Below the pieces are notes generated by a model that had not been told where the DNA came from, ran no database searches, and worked only from the letters and a program-made list of their open reading frames with translations. Shown piece after piece: positions 1 to 10,035 of a DNA stretch of 64,000 nt. The translations under genes and the position numbers were made by a program. The stretch is from an uncultured Flavobacteriaceae bacterium. Its GTDB lineage: Bacteria; Bacteroidota; Bacteroidia; Flavobacteriales; Flavobacteriaceae. Each line of letters begins with the position of its first letter. The stretch's first letter is position 1. The stretch lies in contig CANLWG010000004.1 in assembly GCA_947494715.1 (NCBI GenBank), forward strand, positions 186,001 through 250,000, read 5' to 3'.

Positions 1-1
1 A

Positions 2-1177
2 GCACATTTGGCCCAGTATCATCTCGCCAATTATTCCAAAGCGTTTCGAAACTCCCTAACGGAACTTGAAAAGAGCAGAAAGATGTATGTGGATAGCGTA
101 GATCGTGTACAAGAGGTTATGGTAATGAAGGAGATGGACCGACCACGGGAAACCTTTGTCTTGGAACGGGGCCAGTATGATGCCTATGGGGAGCAAGTAC
201 ACCCCGGCACACCTGAAAAAATATTCCCCTATCCCGATAGCCTTCCCAAAAACCGACTGGGATTGGCCAAATGGGTAACCCATAAAAAGAATCCCCTAAC
301 GGCACGCGTTGCGGTAAACCGATATTGGCAAAATATATTTGGTACTGGAATCGTAAGAACCGCGGAGGATTTTGGAAATCAGGGCGAACTGCCTAGTCAT
401 CCTGAACTATTGGACTGGCTGGCTATACAATTCGTAGAATCGGGCTGGGATGTAAAATCCTTGCATAAACTTATGGTAATGTCCCATACCTATCAACAGT
501 CCTCGTTGGCCGGAGAAGAATTGATGGGCAAAGACGGAGAGAACCGTTTATTGGCACGAGGGCCGTCAAAACGATTAACCGGGGAAATGCTACGGAATAA
601 TGTCTTGGCGGCTTCAGGATTGCTGAATAGGACAATTGGCGGTAAAAGTGTTAAGCCCTATCAACCCGAGGGGCTTTGGAAAATAAATGGAGCACACTAT
701 GAGGAAGACAAAGGGGAAAAATTATACCGAAAAAGTATGTATACAATCTGGAAGCGATCGGTACCCCACCCGACCATAGCCACTTTTGATGCTCCAGAAC
801 GCTCAATCTGTACGGTACGGAGGCAAGAAACGAATACACCATTGCAAGCGTTGGTACTCCTCAATGACCCCACCTATGTGGAAGCCGCCAGGGTGCTGGG
901 GAAAAATATGGCGGAATACAAAACGATTCAAGAGGGAATAACCAGGGTGTTTAGACAGTTGACCGGAAGAAAAATAGGGCAAGATGAATTGAAGTTATTG
1001 GCAGACCTACAAAGAGATGAACTTGAAAATTTCAAACATAATCCACCTAAGGCCAAAGGATGGTTGAATACAGGGGAATTCCGTATCGATTCCAATGATG
1101 ATGCCGCCTTGGTAGCGGCCAATGCTGTAGTGGCCAGTACGATTATGAATTTGGATGCCACAATTACAAAAAGATAA
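2..1177 (+). CDS. DUF1553 (PSD1-type) protein, 5'-truncated by window edge
   Basis: The reading frame is open from the first base of the window and the first in-frame ATG lies well inside conserved sequence, so the true start is upstream and only the C-terminal part is present. The block with LAKWVTHKKNP, NRYWQNIFG and GELPSHPELLDWLA (roughly residues 85-140 of the visible part) is the hallmark of DUF1553, which normally follows a DUF1549 domain and often a cytochrome c-like domain in large exported proteins of Planctomycetes, Verrucomicrobia and marine Bacteroidetes. The biochemical function of the family is unknown. It lies 15 bp before a DUF1501 gene, the usual genomic partner. The following sulfatases suggest a role in sulfated polysaccharide use, which is inference. 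Confidence 0.85.
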   Translation, partial: AHLAQYHLANYSKAFRNSLTELEKSRKMYVDSVDRVQEVMVMKEMDRPRETFVLERGQYDAYGEQVHPGTPEKIFPYPDSLPKNRLGLAKWVTHKKNPLTARVAVNRYWQNIFGTGIVRTAEDFGNQGELPSHPELLDWLAIQFVESGWDVKSLHKLMVMSHTYQQSSLAGEELMGKDGENRLLARGPSKRLTGEMLRNNVLAASGLLNRTIGGKSVKPYQPEGLWKINGAHYEEDKGEKLYRKSMYTIWKRSVPHPTIATFDAPERSICTVRRQETNTPLQALVLLNDPTYVEAARVLGKNMAEYKTIQEGITRVFRQLTGRKIGQDELKLLADLQRDELENFKHNPPKAKGWLNTGEFRIDSNDDAALVAANAVVASTIMNLDATITKR

Positions 1178-1192
1178 AAACAGACCAAAGTT

Positions 1193-2698
1193 ATGTGTCA
1201 CAATCACGACATTTTAAAATCGAACAATAAGGACTTACAACAGATAGAACAGCAATGGGATAGAAGGAATTTTTTGACCAAGACTTCCCTTGGCTTGGGC
1301 GCTCTGGCTTTAGGTTCCCTATTAAATCCGGAAAAGGCCCTTGGCTCCATGAAGAGCTTTGGTGGGAACAGTGCTAACTTGTTTACTAAAAACAGACTGG
1401 GGCTTCCCCATCATTTGCCCAAGGCCAAACGTATTGTTTATCTTTTCCAGAGTGGTGGACCTTCACAATTGGATATGTTCGATTACAAACCGAAACTGAG
1501 GGATATGTTCGGGAAGGACTTACCGGATTCCGTCCGACAGGGACAGCGCCTTACGGCGATGAGTGCCGAACAAACTACTTTTCCAATCGCACCCTCCATT
1601 ATGGATTTTAAACAATATGGGGAGTCACGGACTTGGGTGAGTGAATTGATGCCGCATACCGCTGAAGTAGTCGATGACCTATGTTTTGTAAAATCCATGC
1701 AGACCGATGCTATTAACCATGATCCTGCCATCACCTTTCTCCAGACGGGAAGTCAACTACCGGGTAGACCGTCTATTGGAGCTTGGCTGAGTTATGGGCT
1801 TGGGTCGGACAATGATAACTTGCCCACTTTCATTACGTTAATAACCAAAGGCATGGGCGGCCAACCTTTGTATTCACGCTTATGGGGCAACGGTTTTTTA
1901 CCGACCGAGCATCAAGGCGTACAGTTCCGATCGGGGAAAGACCCCGTATTGTATTTAAGTGACCCTGAAAACTATGATGGCAATGACCGCAGAAAAATGT
2001 TGGACTATTTGGGCAAACTCAACGAGCTACAACATGATGCCTACGGCGACCCCGAAATAAGGGCCCGAATGACACAATATGAAATGGCTTTCCGGATGCA
2101 AACATCGGTACCAGAAGTGACCGATATTTCGGATGAACCAGATTATATTTTTGATATGTACGGGGAGGATAGTAGAGATCCGGGTACCTATGCCGCCAAT
2201 TGTCTTATGGCCCGTAAGTTGTTGGAAAAGGACGTGAAGTTCGTACAATTATATCACCAAGGGTGGGATCAGCACATTGGTTGTCCAGGTGGAGTGCGTA
2301 ATCAATGTAAGCTCACCGATCAGGCCAATGCCGCTTTGATAAAAGATTTAAAGCAGCGGGGAATGCTTGAGGATACACTTGTAATCTGGGGAGGCGAGTT
2401 TGGACGTACTGTGTATTCCCAAGGACAGCTAACCACTGAAAATTATGGACGAGACCATCACCCAAAAGCATTTACCATGTGGATGGCCGGTGCTGGGGTA
2501 AAACCTGGGTTTACTTATGGCGAAACCGACGATTTCAGTTATAACGTAGTAAAAGATCCGGTACATGTTCATGATTTTCATGCCACACTGATGCACCTTT
2601 TCGGCATTGACCATGAAAGGTTGACCTTTAAACATCAGGGTAGACGTTACCGCCTCACCGATGTGCATGGCCATGTGGTAAAGGATTTATTGACTTAA
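1193..2698 (+). CDS. Tat-exported DUF1501 protein
   Basis: A 501-residue protein of the DUF1501 family, which belongs structurally to the alkaline phosphatase/sulfatase superfamily but has no settled reaction. A twin-arginine signal is visible near residues 24-35 ([11 protein letters not shown] followed by a small hydrophobic stretch), so it is probably exported folded to the periplasm. Family-typical segments include [13 protein letters not shown], the WGGEFGRT block and GRDHHPKAF near the C-terminal third, all rich in possible metal ligands. It follows the DUF1553 gene by 15 bp and precedes a second Tat substrate by 42 bp. The DUF1553/DUF1501 pairing is a recurrent gene pair. No catalytic role should be assumed from the sulfatase neighbours. 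Confidence 0.9.
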   Translation: MCHNHDILKSNNKDLQQIEQQWDRRNFLTKTSLGLGALALGSLLNPEKALGSMKSFGGNSANLFTKNRLGLPHHLPKAKRIVYLFQSGGPSQLDMFDYKPKLRDMFGKDLPDSVRQGQRLTAMSAEQTTFPIAPSIMDFKQYGESRTWVSELMPHTAEVVDDLCFVKSMQTDAINHDPAITFLQTGSQLPGRPSIGAWLSYGLGSDNDNLPTFITLITKGMGGQPLYSRLWGNGFLPTEHQGVQFRSGKDPVLYLSDPENYDGNDRRKMLDYLGKLNELQHDAYGDPEIRARMTQYEMAFRMQTSVPEVTDISDEPDYIFDMYGEDSRDPGTYAANCLMARKLLEKDVKFVQLYHQGWDQHIGCPGGVRNQCKLTDQANAALIKDLKQRGMLEDTLVIWGGEFGRTVYSQGQLTTENYGRDHHPKAFTMWMAGAGVKPGFTYGETDDFSYNVVKDPVHVHDFHATLMHLFGIDHERLTFKHQGRRYRLTDVHGHVVKDLLT

Positions 2699-2740
2699 AA
2701 TTAGAGTGCCAACTACTAAAAATCAAACAACTACCCGATA

Positions 2741-3847
2741 ATGGACAATAGAAGAAATTTCCTGAAAAAAACCGCAATGGCTGGAGCGGCTATTGCTACC
2801 CCGCCTTCCTTTGGTTTCGGAACCCTAAAAAATAGACTGCCGGAAGGTGAAATAATCGGGCATGGAGATTTTAGATACAAGGTCCAAAAAGATTGGGCTA
2901 AAATGACGGTAGGTCACAACCCCATCCTCAATTGCCATGAAATGCAAATGGATAGCAAAGGCCGATTGATCATGTTGGGAGATCATACGGACAATAATAT
3001 TCTGGTTTTTGATAAATCGGGAAAACTTTTGGATTACTGGGGTACAAGATATCCGGGAGGCCACGGATTAACAGTGCACGATGAAGGAGGCGAGGATATG
3101 CTCTATATTGTGGATTGTGGATGGTTTCAGGACAGATCGGGGAAATGGACTAAACAGGCTGGAACGGTAAGTAAGACTACTGTGGACGGTAGGCTACTGT
3201 TTATGTTACCTGATCCGCATACTATAGGGGTATACACAAAGGAACAGGACTATCTTCCCACAGAAACGGCTATAGGCCCCAACGGGGACATTTATGTAGC
3301 GGATGGTTACGGTTCCGATTACATACTACAATTCAATGCCAAGGGAGAGTTTATTAGAAAATGGGGTGGTCATGACCATGAGGATGAAAACTTGAACCTA
3401 AGGAACGCCCATGGTATAACCGTAGATTATCGCAATAAGGAAAATCCGGTACTGATTATTACTTCCAGGGCCACTAACAGTTTTAAATTCTTTACCTTGA
3501 ACGGGCAATATATCAAAACAGTGGAGTTGCCGGGGGCATTTATCTGTAGGCCAGTTATGGACGATTCCAACATCTATTCCGGTGTATGTTGGTCCCAGAC
3601 TCGAGAAGGAAAGGATTATGTGAGAGATACCGGCTTTGTTACTATTTTGGACAAAGACAATAAAGTGGTCTCCAATCCCGGAGGAGAAGCACCCCAATAT
3701 AAAAATGGCAAGTTGCAAAAAATGTATCAGTCAAAGATTCCTATTTTTAATCACGGGCACGATGTATGTATTGATGAGGACAAAAATGTATACGTTTGCC
3801 AGTGGAATGCACATCATACTCCGCCGGTAAAATTGGAGCGGGTCTGA
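2741..3847 (+). CDS. Tat-exported NHL-type beta-propeller protein
   Basis: A 368-residue protein starting with a twin-arginine signal (NRRNFLKKTAMAG, residues 3-15) and continuing as a beta-propeller of NHL type. Repeats can be recognised by segments such as DSKGRLIMLGD, GPNGDIYVADGYG and DEDKNVYVCQWN, each a short strand with a glycine turn. Similar propellers resemble the lyase domain of peptidylglycine alpha-amidating monooxygenase, but nothing here fixes a reaction. It is the second Tat substrate in a row, in the same operon as the DUF1553 and DUF1501 genes and just before sulfatase A. Folded export may mean a bound cofactor or metal. The function is unknown, and binding or an accessory role in the periplasm is inferred. 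Confidence 0.8.
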   Translation: MDNRRNFLKKTAMAGAAIATPPSFGFGTLKNRLPEGEIIGHGDFRYKVQKDWAKMTVGHNPILNCHEMQMDSKGRLIMLGDHTDNNILVFDKSGKLLDYWGTRYPGGHGLTVHDEGGEDMLYIVDCGWFQDRSGKWTKQAGTVSKTTVDGRLLFMLPDPHTIGVYTKEQDYLPTETAIGPNGDIYVADGYGSDYILQFNAKGEFIRKWGGHDHEDENLNLRNAHGITVDYRNKENPVLIITSRATNSFKFFTLNGQYIKTVELPGAFICRPVMDDSNIYSGVCWSQTREGKDYVRDTGFVTILDKDNKVVSNPGGEAPQYKNGKLQKMYQSKIPIFNHGHDVCIDEDKNVYVCQWNAHHTPPVKLERV

Positions 3848-3938
3848 TTTTTTCTGGATCATTTGTCATAGATTATTGCTCAGGCCTTTCGTGGAAACTT
3901 TACCGTATTCCTTATTTTTAAGCAGTAAAATATATCCT

Positions 3939-5627
3939 ATGTCACTTTTTTTTAGAAGTCGGTCTTTCCCAATTTTCATTCTTTTTTCAATCTTGATTTT
4001 GGCGTGTAAGACAAAAGAAACGCCCAAAACTCAACAAAAACCCAACATAATTTTCATTATGTCCGATGACCACACTACACAGGCATTTGGAATTTATGGA
4101 AGTCGTTTGGCCGATTTGAATCCTACCCCCAATCTGGACAAGATGGCGAAGGAAGGGATGATTTTTGATAATTGTTTTGTGAACAATTCCATTTGTGTAC
4201 CTAGTAGAGCCGCCATTATTACTGGACAACGGGCACAGACCAATGGGGTAATCGACCTTGAAGGTCACATAGATCCAGAAAGACAATATCTGCCCAAAGA
4301 GATGAAAAAGTTGGGATATCACACGGCAATTGTGGGTAAATGGCATTTGCAAAAAGAACCTGCGGCCTTTGACTTTTATCAGGTATTGCCCTCTCAAGGC
4401 AAATATTTTGATCCGGAATTTCGTGTTCGTGGAGATAAGCCATGGCCAGAAAATGTGGTCCGGACCAAAGGACACTCTTCGGATAAGATCATGGATATTA
4501 CGTTGGACTATTTAAAGAACCGGAGGGACCCCGATAAACCGTTTTTCCTGATGCATCATTTTAAGGCACCACACGACGATTTTGAATATGCCCCTAGATA
4601 TGAAGATTATTTGGCGGATACCTTTATTCCTGAACCGGAAAGCCTGTATGATAATGGAAATAACGGTTCCATCGCTACCCGAGGAAGCAAGGATTCCTTG
4701 ACCCGCATCATAGGTTCTTCAGTTTCGCACCGGAATCTGATTCGGAACCAGGCAATGAACATTTACTGGAACGATAGCACGGTTTACCAAAAATATAGGA
4801 ACGCAAGGGATATCGGACCCGAGGAGTTTGAGAAGTGGGAGATGAATCCTGTTGAAAGGGAATATACCAGTAAAGTATACCAGGATTACCTAAAGAAATA
4901 TTTGCGCTGTGTGAAAGGCGTCGATGACAACATAAAACGGCTTATGGATTATTTGAAGGAAGAAGGCCTGCTGGAAAACACAGTTATCGTCTATACGGGG
5001 GATCAAGGTTTTATGTTGGGCGAGCATGATTATATCGATAAACGATGGATGTACGAAGAATCCATGCGCATGCCCTTTTTTGTGCGTTATCCGAGATCTA
5101 TCGAATCAGATGGCAGAACGGATGCCATAATCAACAATACGGATTTTGCCCCTACAATGATTGAATTGGCAGGGGGCAAAACGCCCAATTATATGCAAGG
5201 AAAAAGTTTTAAGTCCATTTTGGAAACAGGCGAGGAGCCAGAGGATTGGCAAAAGGCTACATATTATCGGTATTGGATGCACTTGGCGCATAGGCATCAA
5301 AACCCGGCCCACTTTGGTATCCGTACCAAGGATTATAAATTAATTTTCTTTTATGGAAAATATTGGGCGGACACGGACGACCCCAATACCACGTGGAACA
5401 AGAAGAGCTGGGGAAACGATTTCGCAAACCATACGCCGGCGGCTTGGGAATTTTACGATTTGAAAAAAGACCCCAAAGAGATGAACAATGCATATAACGA
5501 TTCCCAATATGCTGAAATCATAGCAGACCTTAAGCTACAAATGATAAAGATGCGCAAGGATTTAAACGAAACTGATGAGAACTACCCACACATTCGGAAG
5601 GTAATCGACGCGCATTGGGAGGATTGA
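3939..5627 (+). CDS. Sulfatase A, formylglycine-dependent (S1 family), lipoprotein
   Basis: A type I sulfatase that should hydrolyse sulfate esters on a carbohydrate. The signature C-V-P-S-R lies at residues 86-90, so Cys86 would be converted to formylglycine by a maturase not in the window. The metal-binding SDDH is at residues 42-45 and the second half contains GKWHL and the TGDQGFMLGEHD metal/substrate segment. I chose the ATG at 3939 rather than one 63 bp upstream because it gives a short lipoprotein signal with Cys23 (LILAC). Length 562 residues, normal for the family. It is followed 51 bp later by GH117-1. The SulfAtlas subfamily cannot be fixed by eye. Sulfated galactan is the likely substrate from context. 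Confidence 0.92.
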   Translation: MSLFFRSRSFPIFILFSILILACKTKETPKTQQKPNIIFIMSDDHTTQAFGIYGSRLADLNPTPNLDKMAKEGMIFDNCFVNNSICVPSRAAIITGQRAQTNGVIDLEGHIDPERQYLPKEMKKLGYHTAIVGKWHLQKEPAAFDFYQVLPSQGKYFDPEFRVRGDKPWPENVVRTKGHSSDKIMDITLDYLKNRRDPDKPFFLMHHFKAPHDDFEYAPRYEDYLADTFIPEPESLYDNGNNGSIATRGSKDSLTRIIGSSVSHRNLIRNQAMNIYWNDSTVYQKYRNARDIGPEEFEKWEMNPVEREYTSKVYQDYLKKYLRCVKGVDDNIKRLMDYLKEEGLLENTVIVYTGDQGFMLGEHDYIDKRWMYEESMRMPFFVRYPRSIESDGRTDAIINNTDFAPTMIELAGGKTPNYMQGKSFKSILETGEEPEDWQKATYYRYWMHLAHRHQNPAHFGIRTKDYKLIFFYGKYWADTDDPNTTWNKKSWGNDFANHTPAAWEFYDLKKDPKEMNNAYNDSQYAEIIADLKLQMIKMRKDLNETDENYPHIRKVIDAHWED

Positions 5628-5678
5628 TTACCGACCGAATTGATGTTTTTTTGACTTCTGATCTTTGAGAACATATAA

Positions 5679-6923
5679 ATGAAACAAATGAAAAATCTTG
5701 TCCTGATCTTATTCCTTTTAATAGGCCAAAACGTTTTTGTAAGGGCACAAGCATCTGAACAAAAAGGTTTTCCGTTTATTCTTCCGAAAGAAAGACCAAA
5801 TAGGGAATTAAGTACAGCCATGCAACGTAATTATGAGGGATATTTGGCACCAAGACCTTCGCAGAACGAGCTGTACTCCCAATTCAAATATACCGAACTG
5901 AAAGGCTTTGATTACAATGGTGATGATGGTACCATTTCGCGCCGTGACCCCTCAAAGGTCATTTTTGCCAATGGAAAATACTACGTTTGGTATACCTATA
6001 GAAACACACCAACACCACCTCAGGGGGCGGAAAAATCAAACGATACCATTCCATCCAGTGACTGGGATCTCGCCGATATTTGGTATGCGTCCAGTACGGA
6101 CGTTTTTACCTGGGAAGAACAGGGTGTTGCTGTACCTAGACCACCAAAACCCAATGTAGGTTGGCGATCTGTGACCACCACTGATATCCTGGTATGGAAA
6201 GGAAAATATTACCTCTACTATCAAGGTTTTATGGAAGCTAGTGGCAAGCGTGGAGATGATTGTCCCGTAGCCGTCTCGTATGCCGATTCACCCGATGGAC
6301 CTTGGACGCCTCATAACAAAATAGTAATTCCCAACGGAGCCGAAGGCGAATGGGACCAATATTCGATTCACGATCCGTACCCCTTGGTCTACAAGGGTAA
6401 AATTTATCTGTATTATAAATCAGACTTTGACGGAGACCCGGAATTGGTACGTATGCAAGGCTTGGCCATAGCGGATAACCCATTGGGGCCATTCAAGAAA
6501 CATCCTTTGAACCCCATTATTAATTCGGGTCATGAAACTACGCTCTTTCCTTTTATGGAAGGTATAGCCGCCCTTGTCATTCGGGATGGTAATGAACACT
6601 ATACGATTCAATACTCCGAGGACGGGATAAACTTCAATATTGCTGCCATCACTTCATTAATGCCCAACGCCGCAGGACCCTATGTTTCGGATGCGTTTAC
6701 GAACACCTCATATGGAAAGGGTATCACATGGGGAATTTCTCATTTTACCAATGCTACCACATGGGACGAAAACCATGCTATTCTCACCCGTTTTGATTGT
6801 GATCTAAATCTGGATGTGCACGATCCCGAGATGAAACGTGCGGGGGAATACTACAAACCAAGTTTTTACTATCAGCATGGGCTAAGCGACAAACAGCGCA
6901 AACGCATCCAGCAGAACCATTGA
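5679..6923 (+). CDS. GH117-like exo-anhydrogalactosidase family protein (GH117-1)
   Basis: A five-bladed propeller glycosidase related to GH117 (clan with GH43-like folds). The three family catalytic positions are visible: Asp90 in RRDPS, Asp232 in HDPY and His285 in SGHE. A signal peptide occupies about the first 24 residues, ending near VRAQA, so it is exported. GH117 founders release 3,6-anhydro-L-galactose from the non-reducing end of neoagaro-oligosaccharides, but other clades have no proven substrate. This copy differs clearly from GH117-2 at 60669-61895 in its N-terminus and loops, which may mean a different specificity. It sits between two sulfatases, 13 bp before sulfatase B, suggesting joint removal of sulfate and end sugars. 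Confidence 0.82.
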   Translation: MKQMKNLVLILFLLIGQNVFVRAQASEQKGFPFILPKERPNRELSTAMQRNYEGYLAPRPSQNELYSQFKYTELKGFDYNGDDGTISRRDPSKVIFANGKYYVWYTYRNTPTPPQGAEKSNDTIPSSDWDLADIWYASSTDVFTWEEQGVAVPRPPKPNVGWRSVTTTDILVWKGKYYLYYQGFMEASGKRGDDCPVAVSYADSPDGPWTPHNKIVIPNGAEGEWDQYSIHDPYPLVYKGKIYLYYKSDFDGDPELVRMQGLAIADNPLGPFKKHPLNPIINSGHETTLFPFMEGIAALVIRDGNEHYTIQYSEDGINFNIAAITSLMPNAAGPYVSDAFTNTSYGKGITWGISHFTNATTWDENHAILTRFDCDLNLDVHDPEMKRAGEYYKPSFYYQHGLSDKQRKRIQQNH

Positions 6924-6936
6924 TTTACTGATAAAA

Positions 6937-8604
6937 ATGGGAAAAGTAGTTGTTTTTATTTTACTTCTTTTGGGGCATCTACCAAGCGCAATCCTAGCAC
7001 AGGAACGCCCCAATTTTATTTTTATACTGACAGATGACCAGTCCTATGGCTATATGGGCTGTACAGGTAACCCAATTGTAAATACCCCTAACTTGGATGC
7101 CCTTGCCACAGAAGGAGTACTATTTACCAATGCCCATATTACAAGTGCGATCTGCACACCAAGCCGTGCCAGTATTTTAACGAGTCAGTTTGAACGAAAA
7201 CACGGCATCAATTTCAATTCCGGCACCAGTATGGCCTTGGAAGCTTGGAAACAAACGTATCCCATGATTATGCGTGAGAATGGCTATTACACGGGTTGGA
7301 TCGGGAAAAACCATGTACCTGTTGGTGAGGGCGGTTATGATAGTGGTATTATGGAAAGGAGTTTTGACTACTGGTATGCAGGGCATGGTCATTTAGGTTT
7401 CTATCCAAAGGAACGTCATAAAATTTTTGAAGGGGCCGAGTCGGAAACCCAAGTAGAGGTTGTTGGAGAGGGAGTGTATGATTTTTTATCTAACGAAGAA
7501 AAGCTTGAAGGAGCCTTGAGGTTTGTAGAAAAAAGACCAGAAAGTCAACCTTTTATACTATCGGTCTGTTTTAATCTTCCACATAGTGCAGGTACTTCCA
7601 CTATGGAAATGAGGGAGGCGGACGATACTATGTATAAATCTTTATATCGTGATATCCAGATTCCGCTTCCAGATCATTATGTGGCCAAAAAAGATATACA
7701 AACCCCAAAACTTCCTCCCAATATACATCGGGCCGAAGATAGACAAACTTCATATTCGTTTGTGGATACACCAGAGGACACCAAAGAGCGATACATACGG
7801 CAATTACAGGCCATGACAGGAATCGATCGTCTTGTGGGACGGTTGCGTAAAACGCTAAAAGAAAAGAACTTGGATAAGAATACCATTATTGTATTTACTT
7901 CGGACCATGGTCTTTTTATGGGACAATTCGGCTTGGGGGGTAAGGCTTTGTGTTATGAAGTAACCACACATGTTCCCCTGATTATTTATGATCCTACCTC
8001 AAAAAAATCGGCAAGGGGAAAAAAATCGGATGCACTGGTGCAGAGTATCGATATAGCACCGACACTACTTTCCATGGCCGGTATTTCCACTCCATCTAGC
8101 TATCAGGGAAGAGATTTGACCAATATACTCTCAGGAACGGAAGCTTCTGTTAGGAGCTATCTATATACGGAAAACCTTTGGTCCACGCACTTCGGCAATC
8201 CCAGATGCGAGTCCGTTCAAAACAAGGAATGGAAATATATCCGTTACTATAAGAACGAGAACCTTTCGGCCCGTAAAATAATAAAAACGGCCAAGGAAAT
8301 GGATATAACACCGGCCGGTATGCTCTATAAGGTACATGATACGGATATTGCTGTTTATCGTAATTATGTGGAAGGGCCATTACAAGGGGAAGCCACGGTA
8401 TACGAAGAGCTGTTCGATTTAAGGATGGATCCCGATGAAACTACCAACTTGGCCAATGAGGCCTCATATGCAGAAAAACTTATTGAGATGCGGACTGCAT
8501 GGCAAAAAGAAATTCGATATGCCAGAGGCGAAGGTTTCCCTAAAGTATTACGATATACTGCCGATAGCGAAACTGAAAGAGGTTTTGGCATTGAGCCAAA
8601 ATAG
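6937..8604 (+). CDS. Sulfatase B, formylglycine-dependent (S1 family)
   Basis: A 555-residue type I sulfatase. Signal peptide in residues 1-21 (hydrophobic FILLLLGHLPSAILA), then the metal-binding LTDDQ at 31-35 and the signature C-T-P-S-R at 73-77, with Cys73 as the expected formylglycine. GKNH replaces the more usual GKWH at about residue 126, and TSDHGLFMGQFG supplies the later metal-binding segment. It starts 13 bp after GH117-1 and is the last gene of this operon, which ends against the convergent GH28 gene 41 bp away. The sequence is quite different from sulfatase A, so a different sulfate position is likely. Subfamily and regioselectivity are not determined. Confidence 0.92.
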   Translation: MGKVVVFILLLLGHLPSAILAQERPNFIFILTDDQSYGYMGCTGNPIVNTPNLDALATEGVLFTNAHITSAICTPSRASILTSQFERKHGINFNSGTSMALEAWKQTYPMIMRENGYYTGWIGKNHVPVGEGGYDSGIMERSFDYWYAGHGHLGFYPKERHKIFEGAESETQVEVVGEGVYDFLSNEEKLEGALRFVEKRPESQPFILSVCFNLPHSAGTSTMEMREADDTMYKSLYRDIQIPLPDHYVAKKDIQTPKLPPNIHRAEDRQTSYSFVDTPEDTKERYIRQLQAMTGIDRLVGRLRKTLKEKNLDKNTIIVFTSDHGLFMGQFGLGGKALCYEVTTHVPLIIYDPTSKKSARGKKSDALVQSIDIAPTLLSMAGISTPSSYQGRDLTNILSGTEASVRSYLYTENLWSTHFGNPRCESVQNKEWKYIRYYKNENLSARKIIKTAKEMDITPAGMLYKVHDTDIAVYRNYVEGPLQGEATVYEELFDLRMDPDETTNLANEASYAEKLIEMRTAWQKEIRYARGEGFPKVLRYTADSETERGFGIEPK

Positions 8605-8645
8605 CTTCTAAATCAATAACCGAGATTCGTTTAACCTTTTAGGGC

Positions 8646-10025
8646 TTAAAAAGTGACGGAACTTCCATTTAATTTTATGTTATCAATTGTGACTCTTAAA
8701 ACATCATCAAAGACCACGGGTTTGCGTGCATCCTTATTTACGGTTTTTATGTTGATGTTATCCAAGGTAAGGCCATCGATATGTCGTGCATAGATTCCCG
8801 AGGCGGGCAAGGTGCCTACCAAACTGAATTCGGGCCACCAACCATTGAGCACTTCCTGGGTATATTCGTTCAAGTCCGTTTTTTGTGCGTCTTCCTTTGT
8901 GCCTCCTCCTGAAATTGTAAACTGAACGTCCCTTATGGTAATATCCTCAATATAATATCCGGGAAAACCTGTCAGGAAAAAAGCGGAATTTTTGTCCAGC
9001 TTTGAATTATCCACAATAATGTTACTGAAAATAAAGTTGTGCATGCTTTTTAATGGCTCAAGTTCGCCCTCAGGTGTTTCCACGGAAGCCCTTTGTTGGG
9101 TAAACGTCATAAAAATGGGTCGCGGTACGTTTTCCATGACCAAGTTGGAAAAAACCATGTTCTTCATTTCACCCCCTTCGTTCTGCTGTATTTTCAATCC
9201 CGAATCATCGATGTCCTTAAAGGTACAATTGGTCACGGTAACCGACTCAATATTGCCTCTAGAGAGTAGCCCGATCCGCATTCCTCCCCATTTTGTACTA
9301 AAATGACAATTACTCACAGTGATGTTCTTGCAAGGTTTATCCGGTCGAGAAGCCTGTAAACAGATACTATCATCACTGTTGTCAAAATTGCTGTTGGTCA
9401 CCCGGACATTGGTACATCCATCAAAATCCAGACCATCACCATTGTTATTGACCCGGCTGATGATGGTTATACCGCTAACACTAATATTGTTACAATACAG
9501 CCATGCAGAAGTCCAAGCGGCCGGATTGAGAAGGGTAATATCATTAAGATGAATGTCCTCACAATTCAAGAACCGAATAAGCATGGGACGGCCTTCACTA
9601 AAATTCTTACGATAGCCATTGCCATCAATTTTCCCGTAACCTTCAATGGCTATGGACTTGGCATCTTTAGCAAAAATGAGACAACGGTTCATGTGGGGCT
9701 CGTTCTTATACATATTTTTATATGTATCCGTGGTATAATCATCGTAATTAGGACTCCCTAGCAAAGTTGTGCCATTGGCCACGTGAAGCGTTACATTATC
9801 CTTCAGGTAAATGGTGCCTGTCATATAAGTACCGCCTCCTCTCAACAAAACCTTTCCTCCTCCATTTCGTGTACATTCATTTATAGCGGTTTGAATGGCT
9901 ACGGTATTTAGGGTAATTCCATCACCGATAGCTCCATAGTCCGAAACATCATAGGTTTGCCCGGGGAGCGATTTTGAGACTAATGAGAGACTTAAAATCA
10001 AAAGATGGATGAAATATGGTTTCAT
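8646..10025 (-). CDS. GH28-family beta-helix glycoside hydrolase
   Basis: A 459-residue right-handed beta-helix protein of the GH28 (polygalacturonase-like) family. It has a signal peptide in residues 1-22. The opening block YDVSDYGAIGDG and GGGKVLLRGGGTYMTG is typical. Expected acidic residues are Asp197 (NGDGLD) and Asp218-Asp219 (SDDS). The classical G-H-G is replaced by W-G-G near residue 246 and the R-I-K by G-L-K near 276; bacterial exo-acting relatives also vary here, so activity is still plausible. It is the last gene of the long reverse-strand operon, 10 bp after sulfatase C. No uronic acid-specific import genes are near, so a galactan-associated exo-activity is more likely than pectin degradation, by inference. 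Confidence 0.85.
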   Translation of the reverse strand: MKPYFIHLLILSLSLVSKSLPGQTYDVSDYGAIGDGITLNTVAIQTAINECTRNGGGKVLLRGGGTYMTGTIYLKDNVTLHVANGTTLLGSPNYDDYTTDTYKNMYKNEPHMNRCLIFAKDAKSIAIEGYGKIDGNGYRKNFSEGRPMLIRFLNCEDIHLNDITLLNPAAWTSAWLYCNNISVSGITIISRVNNNGDGLDFDGCTNVRVTNSNFDNSDDSICLQASRPDKPCKNITVSNCHFSTKWGGMRIGLLSRGNIESVTVTNCTFKDIDDSGLKIQQNEGGEMKNMVFSNLVMENVPRPIFMTFTQQRASVETPEGELEPLKSMHNFIFSNIIVDNSKLDKNSAFFLTGFPGYYIEDITIRDVQFTISGGGTKEDAQKTDLNEYTQEVLNGWWPEFSLVGTLPASGIYARHIDGLTLDNINIKTVNKDARKPVVFDDVLRVTIDNIKLNGSSVTF

Positions 10026-10035
10026 ACGATTGCGT

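Noticed and set aside
8646-10025. GH28 as an inactive enzyme because G-H-G and R-I-K are changed
   Set aside because: Bacterial exo-acting GH28 relatives vary at these positions and the Asp residues are intact, so inactivity is not supported.
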